A DNA stretch of 64,000 nucleotides from Anaerolineaceae bacterium (GTDB taxonomy: Bacteria; Chloroflexota; Anaerolineae; Anaerolineales; Villigracilaceae): assembly GCA_003598975.1 (NCBI GenBank), contig QZIJ01000036.1, forward strand, positions 1 to 64,000, in the 5' to 3' direction. The notes below the pieces were generated by a model, which was given only the letters and a program-made list of their open reading frames with translations, was not told the origin of the DNA and searched no databases. Within the stretch, counting starts at the first letter, position 1, and each line of letters opens with the position of its first letter. Below are positions 10,715-20,110 of the stretch, in pieces. Both the position numbers and the translations under genes were made by a program.

Positions 10715-11439
10715 GACCGACTCTCTGCGAGCCATTGCTCGATGCGATCACTAGGGACAGCGCCGGACAACATGCGCCCGTCGGCGGAAAGCATGGTCGG
10801 AGTCCCATTGATACCAAGCCGCTGTGCCATCTGGATGTTCCGTTGTATTGGATTCTCGCAGTTCCGGCGCGCTGGTATCTTGCCGGTTCTCATGAGATCG
10901 GCCCAGGCGCGGGCGCGATCCGATGCGCACCAAACGGCGGCGGCCTTGTCCACGGCCTCCGGGTGCAAACCCTCCAAGGGATAGGGGAAAATGTAGAGCG
11001 TGACGTTGTCCAGCTTATCTAACTCGGCTTCGAGCCGCTTGCAGTAAGGGCAGTCCGGATCGGAAAACACTGCCAGCACACGTTCACCCCTGCCATGCAC
11101 TGTTTTGATGGCATCCCCCAGCGGCAACTGGCCGAAATCGATGCGTTGCTGCTTTTCCATGCGCTCAGCGGTCAGGTCGCGCTGTGTCTTCATGTCGTAG
11201 AGATGGCCGAAAACGAAATAACGCCCGGTCGCGTCGGTGTAGGCCGAATTCTTGCCCATCGTCACTTCGTAGACGGTTGGAATCTCCGAGGTCTGGACGC
11301 GCTCGATCCTGGTTGCCGGATACAAGTCCTTGAGACGTTTTTCCAGATTATCGGCGCCATCATCGGCCTGTACAGCCATCGACAGCATCAATGCGAAAAG
11401 CATGGCCAAGCGTTTGAACAGTGGTTGATTGAACTGCAT
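10711..11439 (-). CDS. dsbC: DsbC-type periplasmic disulfide isomerase
   Basis: The 242-residue protein has a signal peptide, a DsbC-like N-terminal dimerisation domain, the active site FSDPDCPYCKRLE near residue 128, and the cis-Pro loop NGTPTMLS. DsbC homologues encoded inside F-type and SXT-type tra operons isomerise disulfides in cysteine-rich T4SS proteins such as TraU, TraN and TraH. It lies between traB and traV; overlap with the traV start indicates co-translation. Confidence 0.92.
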   Translation of the reverse strand: MQFNQPLFKRLAMLFALMLSMAVQADDGADNLEKRLKDLYPATRIERVQTSEIPTVYEVTMGKNSAYTDATGRYFVFGHLYDMKTQRDLTAERMEKQQRIDFGQLPLGDAIKTVHGRGERVLAVFSDPDCPYCKRLEAELDKLDNVTLYIFPYPLEGLHPEAVDKAAAVWCASDRARAWADLMRTGKIPARRNCENPIQRNIQMAQRLGINGTPTMLSADGRMLSGAVPSDRIEQWLAESRS

Positions 11440-11442
11440 GGG

Positions 11443-12708
11443 TCACTCCTTGTAGGGTTCGATGGGTTTGTTCTGGACTTCGCGGCCCCGACGCCAGATA
11501 TCGGTGTAGTTATCTATCTCATTGCTCCCGTTACCCACGTCGAGAGAAAAGCCTTTGGTGAACACCACGTCAACCGTACGACCTGCATCGACCTCGATGA
11601 TCGGGAACATCTTTTCGGCGAGCGTGATGTAATACTGGGAAAGACGGTCGAGCGCCTTGCCAACTCCGACCCCTACTCCAGCCTGCAATTGCTTGCCGGG
11701 GTCCACCGTGCCGATCGACCCCAGCGGGTTGGTCGACACAGTGGTGGCGCTCTGCTGGAAAGCTTGACCAATTCCGGCCCCAATCCCGGCCAGCAAGGCG
11801 TTGGCCAGCACCTGGCCTTGCTTGCTGACGAGCCGGCCACGCATACCGGCCTTGCCGTCTTCACCCACGACATAACCCTTCACCGGAACGTCTATGGCCT
11901 TACCGTCATGGCGCACGCAGGAGAGCGATTCGAGCCGGATGTAGGCGCGCTCGGCACTGATGTCTCCGTAGCTCGCACCCAAGGCGAAGCATTCCTTGAT
12001 TTTGAATCGATAGCGGTTGGGCAAAAAAGCGTTGTCCTGCGCCCGCATCAAGATAGGGTGCGGATTGCTCTGTGCCTGGCCACCGGTGGGCGCGTCCAGA
12101 CCGCCTAGCAGCGCTGCCCTAAAAAACGAACCCGATGGCACATAGCTGCGTCCATCTTTTTTCTCGGCTGCTTTATGAACCGCTTCCGGGGCGATCACCT
12201 TGCCCTCGCTCACCTCGAACGAGGCAATCCCCGGAGGAATGGGTGCAGGCGGAGGCTCGCTGGCTTTATTTTCCGCTTCCGAATTTAGTGGGGGTGGCGG
12301 TGGCAAAGCCATCGACCGTGCCTCTGGAGGCATCGGCGCTGGCACCGGGAGCATGGGCATTGGCGGAAATTGAAGGTTGTTTGCGACCGGCGATTTTTTC
12401 TCGATGGTATCGACCTGCTGGCGCAATCCCTGGATCATGTCCTCCATCTGCCGCATCTGCTCCGAAGATTTGCTCATCCAGATGTCGCGCGGATCGGCTT
12501 GGGCGCCGGGCGCATTGATGGGCATGGGCTGCGGACGCGCTTGAGACGTACCCTGAGGGAGTTGAACAGGTTTGTCCCAGATCGCCACGCCACCGAAGAC
12601 GAGCAGCAGGAAAACCGATGCGCCAAGCACCAGAATCAGGTACTGGCGACGCTTGGGCGACAGGTTGGAAACCGCAGTCGCGATCCGATTTTTTGGCGCT
12701 TCAGCCAT
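11443..12708 (-). CDS. traB: T4SS core protein TraB (VirB10 family)
   Basis: TraB spans inner membrane, periplasm and outer membrane and, with TraK and TraV, makes the T4SS core. The start chosen is ATG at 12708, which has GGAGGGG just upstream and gives a basic N-terminus, then one transmembrane segment (YLILVLGASVFLLLVFGGVA), then a proline-rich and coiled-coil periplasmic linker (SSEQMRQMEDMIQGLRQQVD; PMPMLPVPAPMPPEA) and the C-terminal beta domain. The product has 421 residues (F TraB 475). The upstream extension of the frame overlaps traK and is not used. It overlaps the traK stop by 8 bases. Confidence 0.9.
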   Translation of the reverse strand: MAEAPKNRIATAVSNLSPKRRQYLILVLGASVFLLLVFGGVAIWDKPVQLPQGTSQARPQPMPINAPGAQADPRDIWMSKSSEQMRQMEDMIQGLRQQVDTIEKKSPVANNLQFPPMPMLPVPAPMPPEARSMALPPPPPLNSEAENKASEPPPAPIPPGIASFEVSEGKVIAPEAVHKAAEKKDGRSYVPSGSFFRAALLGGLDAPTGGQAQSNPHPILMRAQDNAFLPNRYRFKIKECFALGASYGDISAERAYIRLESLSCVRHDGKAIDVPVKGYVVGEDGKAGMRGRLVSKQGQVLANALLAGIGAGIGQAFQQSATTVSTNPLGSIGTVDPGKQLQAGVGVGVGKALDRLSQYYITLAEKMFPIIEVDAGRTVDVVFTKGFSLDVGNGSNEIDNYTDIWRRGREVQNKPIEPYKE

Positions 12709-13435
12709 CACGCCCCTCCAGCACCACCATGACATTGGTCGCCTCGCCGGGTTCCAGTTCGAGCGAGTCCACCATGACCGCCAGGACACCGCGTCGGTAC
12801 AGTTCGCGCTCATCGATGATCATCCGCGATGAGGACACATTGGTCAGATGGTATTTTTCCCCGAGCAACGCGCCCTCCAGTGTCCTTACAAGAACAAAGC
12901 GGGCTTCGTTCCAAAGTGGAACGATCTCCAGAGTGTCTCTGGCGGTCATGTCCTCGGGTTCGACATCCCGCGCCAAAGCCAGCAACACACGACGGATTGC
13001 GGCATTGCGCGAGTCGTCGGCAAGGAAAACCTTCCCATCGACGCGTAAGCGACTGCGGTCACGGATGACCAGTGTCTCGGCGGGCACATCGGCGACCTTG
13101 AGCATGAGCTTCCAGTGGCGACCGGCATCGTCTGCGACAAAGACGCTGAAGATTGGCTTGTCAGTATTCGGCTTGAGGTAAGCTGCGCCGGTCTCTTTGT
13201 CCGGGGTGACGAGAAACTCGCCCTCGATGCCCTGAATGCGGCGAATCTTGCGGCCTTCGACGCGGATAAGGTTGGGCTCGCTACGCGACACAGTGGCGAT
13301 CAACCCGTCATCCGGGCTGCCCTCAAGATACTGCCCGGAGAAAGCCGGGGCAGAGATGCTACCGAGGAGCAGCGCCAGTGCCATTGCCGGCACCAAACGG
13401 ATCCTGGTCACTGGTTTCCTTGAACTCTGATACAT
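12701..13435 (-). CDS. traK: T4SS secretin-like core protein TraK (VirB9-like)
   Basis: The 244-residue protein has a signal peptide (MALALLLGSISAPAFSG within residues 18-34) and a beta-rich body with LIATVSRSEPNLIRVEGRKI near the N-terminus, typical of TraK. TraK lies in the periplasm bound to TraV and TraB. A GGGAGA ribosome site precedes the ATG at 13435. The first 77 bases overlap the end of traE in another frame; a start at residue 18 would still overlap. Length agrees with F TraK (242). Confidence 0.9.
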   Translation of the reverse strand: MYQSSRKPVTRIRLVPAMALALLLGSISAPAFSGQYLEGSPDDGLIATVSRSEPNLIRVEGRKIRRIQGIEGEFLVTPDKETGAAYLKPNTDKPIFSVFVADDAGRHWKLMLKVADVPAETLVIRDRSRLRVDGKVFLADDSRNAAIRRVLLALARDVEPEDMTARDTLEIVPLWNEARFVLVRTLEGALLGEKYHLTNVSSSRMIIDERELYRRGVLAVMVDSLELEPGEATNVMVVLEGRDG

Positions 13436-13961
13436 GGAGTCTCCCGTTGAGATATTGAAAGCCGACGACGTAAGTGGTCTGCTTCTCTGAGGCTTTCTTG
13501 TCCCCGACCCAGGTCAGGAGAACGCCGGTAAGTGCCACTTTCATGGCCGCCTCGTCCGGTATCACCGATTGCGGCGAGAACTGGGTAGAGGCATTGTTCT
13601 TGCGGATGAATTCGGTACGCACGCCATACTCGGCCTGAAGACGCCCGTATTCGCTCGGGGCGGCATATCTCAGGAACAGGTTCTTCTGGTACTCAGCCAC
13701 ATGCGGTGTCACATTGAGGGCAAGCCCCGCATACCAGTAAGCCATTTCCTGCAGGTACTCTGAAGAGACTTTCTGGCCGCTGACCCAGAAGGTCTTGTGT
13801 ACCTCGGGAGGCACCAGAATGGTTCTCTCCGAACCCGCCACGCTGAACGATGCACCGGCATTGGCGAGCAAGGCCAGCACGAGACCGCCAACCGCGATCC
13901 GCATGAACAAAATTTCTGCGCGCTGGTTGTCCCGTTCGGCGGTGAATTTGCTGAACTTCAT
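13359..13961 (-). CDS. traE: T4SS inner-membrane protein TraE (VirB5/VirB8-like in F nomenclature)
   Basis: The 200-residue product has one N-terminal transmembrane segment (ILFMRIAVGGLVLALLANAG) and a soluble periplasmic domain containing VSGQKVSSEYLQEMAYWYAG, the typical TraE signature. F TraE has 188 residues. It follows traL by 3 bases and overlaps traK by 77 bases, an unusually long overlap for this operon. Confidence 0.9.
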   Translation of the reverse strand: MKFSKFTAERDNQRAEILFMRIAVGGLVLALLANAGASFSVAGSERTILVPPEVHKTFWVSGQKVSSEYLQEMAYWYAGLALNVTPHVAEYQKNLFLRYAAPSEYGRLQAEYGVRTEFIRKNNASTQFSPQSVIPDEAAMKVALTGVLLTWVGDKKASEKQTTYVVGFQYLNGRLHVSEFKETSDQDPFGAGNGTGAAPR

Positions 13962-13964
13962 TGG

Positions 13965-14255
13965 TCACCCCAGGAAGTAGCGATGATGAGATGGAGGGGT
14001 CGCGCGGGCGCGAATCACAATCCAGCTCGGCAGCCACCAATAAAGCGCATGCAACGCGAACTTCGGATGCTTCCCGGTCTTGAGCCGCCCGTATTGCCAG
14101 GCAACCAGTCCCCCGAAAACCATTCCCGCCAGCATGGCACCGGAGAGCACCCCCATTCCCATGAGCAACAGGAACAGGATGGCCTGATCGAAGTCCCACC
14201 ACATGAAGCGCTCCTGTGCTTCAAGGGATTTCGGGATGTAGCCGGTCTCGTCCAT
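13965..14255 (-). CDS. traL: T4SS pilus assembly protein TraL (VirB3-like)
   Basis: The 96-residue protein (F TraL 91) has the TraL pattern: an N-terminal SLEAQERFMWWDFDQAILFL, two adjacent hydrophobic segments, and a C-terminal basic region with LYWWLPSWI. It is a small inner-membrane protein needed for pilus assembly. It lies between traA and traE as in F. Confidence 0.9.
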   Translation of the reverse strand: MDETGYIPKSLEAQERFMWWDFDQAILFLLLMGMGVLSGAMLAGMVFGGLVAWQYGRLKTGKHPKFALHALYWWLPSWIVIRARATPPSHHRYFLG

Positions 14256-14286
14256 GTCACACTCTCCAGCGTAAAAGCTTGAGCGC

Positions 14287-14580
14287 TCAGATCGTCGCGG
14301 TCAGGATGCCTGAGGCGATGGTTGGCGAATATTGCAGGAACACGGCGAAGCCGATGCCGGACAGAATGGCGATAGGATTCAGCCGCGCCAGCGAGAACAG
14401 AGCGCCGAGGCCAATGGCAGCCACCGCTGCGGCTTTGCCGAAGTAGCCCTGCACCAGACCAGTCAACCATGTGTAGAGGCTCTGGAATTCGGTTCCTGTA
14501 GTGCCCGCCATTGCGCCGGTGGCGGCGGTCAGCAGGACGAGCGCCAGCGCGCCCATGATCAAATTACGTTTGCTTTGCAT
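14287..14580 (-). CDS. traA: Conjugative pilin TraA precursor
   Basis: The 97-residue precursor has a long leader (MQSKRNLIMGALALVLLTAA) likely cut after AMA near residue 25, leaving a mature pilin of about 72 residues with two hydrophobic helices (GKAAAVAAIGLGALFSLARL and the stretch ending GFAVFLQYSPTIASGILTAT). Mature F pilin has 70 residues. The place ahead of traL supports the name. It is not known from sequence whether the N-terminus is acetylated as in F. Confidence 0.88.
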   Translation of the reverse strand: MQSKRNLIMGALALVLLTAATGAMAGTTGTEFQSLYTWLTGLVQGYFGKAAAVAAIGLGALFSLARLNPIAILSGIGFAVFLQYSPTIASGILTATI

Positions 14581-14767
14581 CGCTATTCCCTTTCAGATCG
14601 ACAAAACACTTGATGAGCCATCCCAGTCCGAGGCCGACCGAGATACCGCCCAGATGGGCTTCGAATCCATTTTCGATGGGCGATCCGGGGGCGAGGATGC
14701 CGATGGCGATGAATCCGCCGGCGATGACCACGTCCCGGATGAAGCCTTTGTTGTGTGGTAATTTCAC
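14564..14767 (-). CDS. Small two-helix membrane protein, GTG start
   Basis: I place the start at the GTG at 14767 because GGGAG lies about 10 bases upstream and the start is immediately behind the stop of the OmpA-like gene. That gives 67 residues: VKLPHNKGFIRD, a transmembrane helix (VVIAGGFIAIGILAPG), a second helix (LGGISVGLGLGWLIKCFV) and a basic tail. It overlaps the start of traA by 17 bases. The family is unknown to me; position suggests an accessory T4SS or pilin-processing role. Confidence 0.6.
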   Translation of the reverse strand: MKLPHNKGFIRDVVIAGGFIAIGILAPGSPIENGFEAHLGGISVGLGLGWLIKCFVDLKGNSDAKQT

Positions 14768-14768
14768 T

Positions 14769-15404
14769 TCATTGCGCTCCCTTGCTGTTGCTGACCGCGT
14801 CTTGCCGGATGACAAGGCGCACCTCGACGCGCCGGTTGTTCCGGCGTGCCGTTTCGTTGGGCAACGTATCGAGGTAACAACACAATCCCTCGGCACGAAC
14901 CACTACTTCTGCTGCGACTCCATGATTGATGAGCCATGCACGGACGAATTCGGCTCGACGCTGGGCAAGACGGTCGTTGTAGGCTTTGCCGCCTATGTCG
15001 TCAGTTCTGCCTTCAAGCTCGATGCGCTTGGCGTGTACGGCGATGGCTGCGAGGCGATTGAGTGCCAGTCGCCCGTCGGTGGAGGGCACATCCTTTGCAA
15101 ACTCGAAAAGAACAGTTGCCGCTACCGTTACCGTCTCATCGCTTGGGGTGACTGGAGGCGCTGTCTTGGGAACCTCGACAATGGAGGGGGTGGCTTCCTT
15201 CCGTGCGACAGGAAGCTCGACTATCGCCAGTGTCTTGCGTGTGGGCACTGGGCAGTCTTTGCCGCTACAGGTTTTGAACTGGCGATCAATCCAGGCGATG
15301 CTGTCTTGCGCTCTTGGCATCAGGCTTGACGGAGGCGTACTTGCGCAGCCAATCAGGATCAAGGCCATGGGCGGAAGAGCGGCAAGGTATTTCAGGATCA
15401 CCAT
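14769..15404 (-). CDS. OmpA-family peptidoglycan-binding lipoprotein
   Basis: The 211-residue product carries a lipobox (MALILIGCAS), a linker and a C-terminal OmpA domain with FEFAKDVPSTDGRLALNRLA and the peptidoglycan-binding segment LEGRTDDIGGKAYNDRLAQR followed by NNRRVEVRLV. It is anchored in the outer membrane and should bind the cell wall. Its place between a lytic transglycosylase and the pilin gene suggests that it helps seat the T4SS in the envelope. Confidence 0.85.
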   Translation of the reverse strand: MVILKYLAALPPMALILIGCASTPPSSLMPRAQDSIAWIDRQFKTCSGKDCPVPTRKTLAIVELPVARKEATPSIVEVPKTAPPVTPSDETVTVAATVLFEFAKDVPSTDGRLALNRLAAIAVHAKRIELEGRTDDIGGKAYNDRLAQRRAEFVRAWLINHGVAAEVVVRAEGLCCYLDTLPNETARRNNRRVEVRLVIRQDAVSNSKGAQ

Positions 15405-15820
15405 ACCTTGACCTTCGCGGCAACTCGGCGAGCATAGGCCACGCGCTTTTCTGGTGAGCGGGCGTTATATGCCCCGATTGCATCCCAGCCGTAACCGAGA
15501 CGGCTAATGTTTTGCGCAAGTATCCACGCACCGACATGCGTGTTGACGCAGGGGTCGAACAACTGGTTCCGGCCGATGCCATAGGACGCCAGCACACCCA
15601 GCCAGCGGCTGTTGATCTGCATATGCCCGATGTCTTCCGAGCCGTCGCGGTTGCGATTGCGCGCCGCAGGATTGGAGCCGGACTCGACGACCGAGATAGC
15701 CTTGAGCAATGGTGGTGCGATGCCGTATCTGGCACCTGCTTGTTCGAAGCAGGTGGCTTGGCATGAAAATGCCAGTGGCAATATGAGGGCGATGAGAAGT
15801 GTGCGAGTCATGGCTGCCAT
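15398..15820 (-). CDS. Lytic transglycosylase (VirB1/IagB-like), first gene of the T4SS operon
   Basis: After a signal peptide (LLIALILPLAFSCQA) the 140-residue protein has the SLT domain pattern: YGIAPPLLKAISVVESG with the catalytic Glu at VVESG near residue 46, then GSEDIGHMQINSRWL and IGAYNARSPEKRVAYARRV. It cuts peptidoglycan locally so that the T4SS can cross the wall. No clear ribosome site precedes the first ATG, and the ATG at 15811 is an alternative. It overlaps the lipoprotein gene by 7 bases. The 27-bp palindrome at 15851-15877 lies just upstream. Confidence 0.88.
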   Translation of the reverse strand: MAAMTRTLLIALILPLAFSCQATCFEQAGARYGIAPPLLKAISVVESGSNPAARNRNRDGSEDIGHMQINSRWLGVLASYGIGRNQLFDPCVNTHVGAWILAQNISRLGYGWDAIGAYNARSPEKRVAYARRVAAKVKVW

Positions 15821-16171
15821 GGTAGGAAGCCGGGCTGTTGCTGCGGGGGCGAAATGTGACTTTTAAGGACGCATTTCGGTTTCCGTGAATTTGCTATTTC
15901 GACTTATTAAGATGCTGTCTAAACACCTCAAATATCACCCCGCTGTGCGGAAGGCATCTCTCATATAACCTTGTGAGCCGGTTAAATTATCTAGGCCGAA
16001 ATATCGCTTGCATAAAACTTTATATGCACTAGCATTAGCGAGAATAACGCATCCAACCACTACATATAGTGATTTCGGCTTTTCGGACCCTTTCTCGTTA
16101 TTACTAGGCCTGTGCAAAAAATGCACAACCAATAGGAGTGAGAAATTAATTGATGCGATGACGGGATATTT
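15821..16171. promoter_or_regulatory. Divergent intergenic region between the T4SS operon and the CBASS operon
   Basis: No gene is visible in these 351 bases. They are clearly more AT-rich than the tra genes. A possible rightward promoter for the CBASS genes is TTGCAT at 16008 and TAGCAT at 16030 with a 16-base spacer; it is weak support. The leftward T4SS promoter should lie near the 27-bp palindrome at 15851-15877. Confidence 0.45.
15851..15877 (-). promoter_or_regulatory. 27-bp imperfect palindrome, copy A (upstream of T4SS operon)
   Basis: On the minus strand the site reads GAAATGCGTCC, five bases, then GTCACATTTC, so the ends GAAATG and CATTTC are inverted repeats. The same 27-bp layout occurs at 25226, 36941 and 43893, each time in a gap between gene blocks. 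It lies 31 bases upstream of the first T4SS operon gene. A dimeric regulator is the simplest reading; which one is unknown. Confidence 0.6.
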
Positions 16172-17284
16172 ATGGTGCCTACAGAACCTTTCCGCGTTCT
16201 CTGCCTAGACGGGGGTGGCATGCGCGGCGTGTATCAAGCAACCTACCTAGAAACTTTTGCCAAGCGTATTTGCATAAAAAGCGGCGGTGAGATTGATCCG
16301 GGGCGTGCATTCCATCTTTTGGTTGGCACGAGCACGGGAGGCATCGTTGCCTGTGCACTGGCAGCCGGTGTTCCGTTGAACAAGGTTCTAACGTTATATC
16401 AAGCGAACGGTGCGAAGATATTCCCACGTCAACGCCTGCGTGCCATACCCGTGCTAGGTGATTTGACTCGCGCATTGTTTTCTGGACTCAAGTCTGGGAA
16501 TGCCAACTTGCATGCGTTGTTGACCGATGCCTTCGGGACTCTGACGATGGGGGAGGTCTATGAACGCCGGGGTATAGCTTTGGCCATCACCTCAGTTGAC
16601 CTAAATCGCCACGCGTCCACTGTTTTTAAGACACCACACATGGATCGTCTTAACGGGCGCGACAATAACCGGCTGCTGGTGGACGCGTGCATGGCAACCA
16701 GTGCTGCCCCGATTCTGCGCTCTATCGCGAGGTTGGTCGAGCCAGATGGGGGTGGAACGACAGTCGACTACGTGGATGGGGGACTTTGGGCAAACAATCC
16801 GGGGGCTGTGGGGATGATCGAGGCATACGAAATGCTGAAGCAGCGCGGTGAGGAGGGACGTCCTATACACCTCTATATGCTTGGCACGCTGCCGGTGCAG
16901 GGGGGGGAAGTAATTGGAGGGAATAAGTTACACCGCAGTGCGTTGGGTTGGACAGGAGGAGTCAAAGCTATTACCGTAAGCATGAATGCGCAAGCGGTCG
17001 CCAACGACTACATCGCCGCAAAGATTGCGCAACTGCGTGAAGATGGAAGCTTCGCTTACCGCCTGCCAGCGCAGTGCCCCTCCGGCGAGTTACACGGTTA
17101 TCTGAAAAATATGGACGATGCACGCCCCAAGGTTCTCAACGCGCTTGCCCGGCAGGCCATCTCCGACGTTGATTTCGTTTGGGGGACGATGGGTTCAAAT
17201 GATCGGATGAAAGAGTTCCACAACGCATTAGTAAGTACAGCTAAAAACAGTCCACAACAGTGTGAGGTATCAGAAAATGTCTAG
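16172..17284 (+). CDS. capV: CBASS effector: patatin-like phospholipase CapV
   Basis: The 370-residue protein begins with the patatin oxyanion loop [13 protein letters not shown] (residues 11-21), has the nucleophile motif GTSTG with Ser54, and the second catalytic residue in VDGG at Asp202. CapV is activated by the cyclic dinucleotide made by the next gene and degrades membrane phospholipids, killing the infected cell. It is the first of four overlapping genes in the order effector, cyclase, Cap2, Cap3, the layout of the Vibrio cholerae El Tor DncV operon. A run of eight G residues lies inside the gene at 16900-16907. Confidence 0.92.
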   Translation: MVPTEPFRVLCLDGGGMRGVYQATYLETFAKRICIKSGGEIDPGRAFHLLVGTSTGGIVACALAAGVPLNKVLTLYQANGAKIFPRQRLRAIPVLGDLTRALFSGLKSGNANLHALLTDAFGTLTMGEVYERRGIALAITSVDLNRHASTVFKTPHMDRLNGRDNNRLLVDACMATSAAPILRSIARLVEPDGGGTTVDYVDGGLWANNPGAVGMIEAYEMLKQRGEEGRPIHLYMLGTLPVQGGEVIGGNKLHRSALGWTGGVKAITVSMNAQAVANDYIAAKIAQLREDGSFAYRLPAQCPSGELHGYLKNMDDARPKVLNALARQAISDVDFVWGTMGSNDRMKEFHNALVSTAKNSPQQCEVSENV

Positions 17285-18338
17285 CATTGATTGCAATAAA
17301 GAGATGGAGGGTTACCATACGCTTGAGGTGAACTTGCCCAAGGCCGATCAGGACGAGATGCGCGCCCGCCGTGATAGCGGAAGGACACGATTGCAAAACG
17401 GACTGACCAAGGCCGACTATCCACTTCCAAGCGAAATTAGCTCACAAGGGTCATATGCGATGCGTACGATGGTCCAGGACGACCAGTGCGACTACGACAT
17501 TGATGATGGCGTTTATTTCGAAAAAGACGACCTGAAAGATACTGATGGGAACCATCTGGGGGCGCGTGACGCTCGTATCCGCGTCCGTAAAGCTCTTAAG
17601 GATGACCGTCTAGCCTACGATGCGGCTGTCAAAACAAATTGTGTGCGCCAGAAGTATCCTGATGGCTACCATATTGACATCCCGGTTTACCGCGTCATAC
17701 GCTCGTTGGACATATGGAGAAACAAAGTCGTTGAATACGAACTTGCGAGTGGTGAGGATTGGGTTAAATCCGACGCGCGCGCTGTTACCAGTTGGTACAA
17801 CGATGCCATAGGGGAGGAACTCAAAACCGGCGAGACCGACTATAGTCAGACGCGACGAATGACTAGGCTGACGAAGAAAATGGCGCGCAGCCGTAACGCC
17901 TGGAAAGGGCAGACCACCAGCGGCATCTGTATTTCCAAGCTTGTTGTTGACTATATCGTAACGGTTGCTGGACGCGATGATGATTCCTTGCGTGATACTT
18001 GGAAAGCAATCAAGGCTAGACTGGACATCACGCTCCAAATTGAACACCCGGTACTTAAGGGGAAAAAGTTAGCCGAGTGGGATGATGAGGGTGTCCGCTT
18101 CTTTAGCGATTGCCTCGCGGATGTCTTAAAGAAACTTGAAATTTTGGATGAGCAAGGATGTACACGCGAGAAAGCACTCAAGGCTTGGGACAGCGTCTTT
18201 AACACAAGCTATTTCAGCGGCCAGCTCAGCGCAAATAAAGCAACGGCAAACTCATTGCTTCGACAGGCAGCAGTGGTAAGCGGCCTTACTTTCCCTAGCA
18301 AGCCTGTCATACCCAATAAGTCATCTGGTTTTGCCTGA
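17277..18338 (+). CDS. dncV: CBASS cyclase: CD-NTase of the DncV type
   Basis: This cytoplasmic nucleotidyltransferase makes the cyclic dinucleotide second messenger after phage sensing. The start is placed at ATG 17277, which overlaps the capV stop and has GAGG 10-12 bases upstream; a GTG at 17262 is the alternative. Numbered from that GTG, the catalytic set is GS at 63-64, DYD at 77-79 (in [11 protein letters not shown]) and a third Asp at 139 in YHIDIPVY. The length (353 residues) and the late AKLDI-type helical region agree with clade A DncV-like enzymes. The product is probably 3',3'-cGAMP, inferred from the patatin partner. Confidence 0.9.
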   Translation: MSSIDCNKEMEGYHTLEVNLPKADQDEMRARRDSGRTRLQNGLTKADYPLPSEISSQGSYAMRTMVQDDQCDYDIDDGVYFEKDDLKDTDGNHLGARDARIRVRKALKDDRLAYDAAVKTNCVRQKYPDGYHIDIPVYRVIRSLDIWRNKVVEYELASGEDWVKSDARAVTSWYNDAIGEELKTGETDYSQTRRMTRLTKKMARSRNAWKGQTTSGICISKLVVDYIVTVAGRDDDSLRDTWKAIKARLDITLQIEHPVLKGKKLAEWDDEGVRFFSDCLADVLKKLEILDEQGCTREKALKAWDSVFNTSYFSGQLSANKATANSLLRQAAVVSGLTFPSKPVIPNKSSGFA

Positions 18339-20110
18339 TGAATTGGGTCATGAACGATCCAGCGCGCTTCCTTCATGAACGCGCCGAACTTGCCCAGCTT
18401 GAAGTGGAGGTTGATTGGTTGACCTCCGCTTGGCGACTTAATGCTGATGGTAGGATCGAGGTTGATCTCGACTTTGTTGTTCATGGGCGCACCTACGCAG
18501 GACGAATGACCTATCCCGACGTATTTCCGAATTCGCCACCGTATATTCGTCCTCGAAATTCCTCAGAGCGATGGACAATACATCAGTATGGGGAAGGGGG
18601 GTCGCTTTGCTTACAGTGGCGGGCGGATAACTGGCAAACCCACATTACAGGTGCCAATATCATCCAGAGTGCATTCGAACTACTGAGCACAGAGCAACGC
18701 CCGGAGCAGCCAGGTGTCGTCCCATCAGCACATCGCACGACAGAAGGACAATCAATGCGCAGCGAGGTATATCGTTTCGTTGCTACCAATGGGCTTCTAC
18801 ACGCTCTATTTTCTCTACCTCAGCAGTCTAGCTCAGCTCTTAAGACACATACGATCCTCAACGAAACGGCGAGAGTTGCGTTCGTATCCGAGATATCGAC
18901 ATCTGACAGTTCGGCGCAGGTGATCGCTGATTTGCCATCTGGCATTTCCATATACCTTCCTTTGTTTGCATGGAAAGGCGAAGGATGGATTTTCAAAAGT
19001 GATGCTGCTGGTAATGGGGCAAGCATTGTGTCGGCAGATGACTTGTTGCACATATTGTCGGAATCCGGTTTCTACATAGACAATATTCTGGTAAAGGAAG
19101 AAGGTTCCAGCAAACACAAGGAAAATACGATAATACTGATGGGTTCTGAGTTGACTTCGCTTCGTGTTTTCTCAATCGAAGCCAGCGAACAACTTGTGTT
19201 GCGCGAGTACAGTGTGATCATGCCCTCTAGCTCAGATGCTCGCTTGCCTGAGGAATGTGAGCAACTTTCTAAAGTTCGTGTCGGCATTGTTGGGATGGGT
19301 TCTATTGGCAGTAAAGTTGCTGTCTCACTGGCAAGATCAGGCATTCAACGCTTTTTACTGGTGGATGATGACTATCTAGTACCGGGCAATCTGGTGCGCC
19401 ATGAGCTTTCCTGGGCTTATGTCGGCGTGCATAAGGTGAATGCCGTCCGCGATGCGCTAAAACTGGTAACTGCAGGGGTTGGTGTCGATGTAAAAAGCCA
19501 TCGAATAGCCGGCCAAGAGTCAGCGTTAAATGAGGCCGCTGCGTTGAAAGACCTCGCGAATTGCGATTTATTGATCGACGCAACTGCTAACCCAGAGGTT
19601 TTCCTGCGTATGGCAGCCATCGCGAAATCCAACAAGAAGCCCCTGTGCTGGGGCGAGTTGTTTGCCAGCGGATATGGTGGACTTATTGCTCGCGCACGCC
19701 CAGACATCGACCCTAACCCCCTTGCTGTTCGGTCTTCCATTTATGCTTACTTTGACACTTTGCCGACAGCGCCTTTCCAACAGGCTGGTGGATATGATGT
19801 TGAGCATGAACAGCCACTGGTAGCGTACGACAGCGATGTCGGGCAGATTGCTGCTTCATTGACGCGCTTTGCTATCGATGCTGCTTTACAACGGAATCCA
19901 AGCCAGTTCCCCTATTCTGCGTATCTCATAGGTTTGCGTCAGGAATGGATCTTTGGGCAACCTTTCGACACACAGCCGATTGATGTGCAGGGAGACAACT
20001 GGGATGACGCGGGCACATCTATAACGGATGAAGATCGGCTTGCGGCATTGAAAGGACTGATTGAAATATACAAGGAGAGTCAGCATGCTGAATCTGGTTC
20101 TGCCACCTGA
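18338..20110 (+). CDS. cap2: CBASS Cap2: E2-E1 fusion that conjugates the cyclase
   Basis: The 590-residue protein has an N-terminal E2-like domain with the catalytic Cys91 in GGSLCLQWRADNW and a C-terminal E1-like ThiF domain with the nucleotide loop VGIVGMGSIGSK near residue 314, LVDDDYLVPGNLVRHEL, and a probable E1 catalytic Cys near residue 436 in KKPLCWGEL. Cap2 joins the C-terminus of the cyclase to other molecules and so primes signalling. Here the cyclase ends in NKSSGFA, a Gly-Phe-Ala tail that suits such transfer. The ATG overlaps the cyclase stop. Confidence 0.9.
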   Translation: MNWVMNDPARFLHERAELAQLEVEVDWLTSAWRLNADGRIEVDLDFVVHGRTYAGRMTYPDVFPNSPPYIRPRNSSERWTIHQYGEGGSLCLQWRADNWQTHITGANIIQSAFELLSTEQRPEQPGVVPSAHRTTEGQSMRSEVYRFVATNGLLHALFSLPQQSSSALKTHTILNETARVAFVSEISTSDSSAQVIADLPSGISIYLPLFAWKGEGWIFKSDAAGNGASIVSADDLLHILSESGFYIDNILVKEEGSSKHKENTIILMGSELTSLRVFSIEASEQLVLREYSVIMPSSSDARLPEECEQLSKVRVGIVGMGSIGSKVAVSLARSGIQRFLLVDDDYLVPGNLVRHELSWAYVGVHKVNAVRDALKLVTAGVGVDVKSHRIAGQESALNEAAALKDLANCDLLIDATANPEVFLRMAAIAKSNKKPLCWGELFASGYGGLIARARPDIDPNPLAVRSSIYAYFDTLPTAPFQQAGGYDVEHEQPLVAYDSDVGQIAASLTRFAIDAALQRNPSQFPYSAYLIGLRQEWIFGQPFDTQPIDVQGDNWDDAGTSITDEDRLAALKGLIEIYKESQHAESGSAT

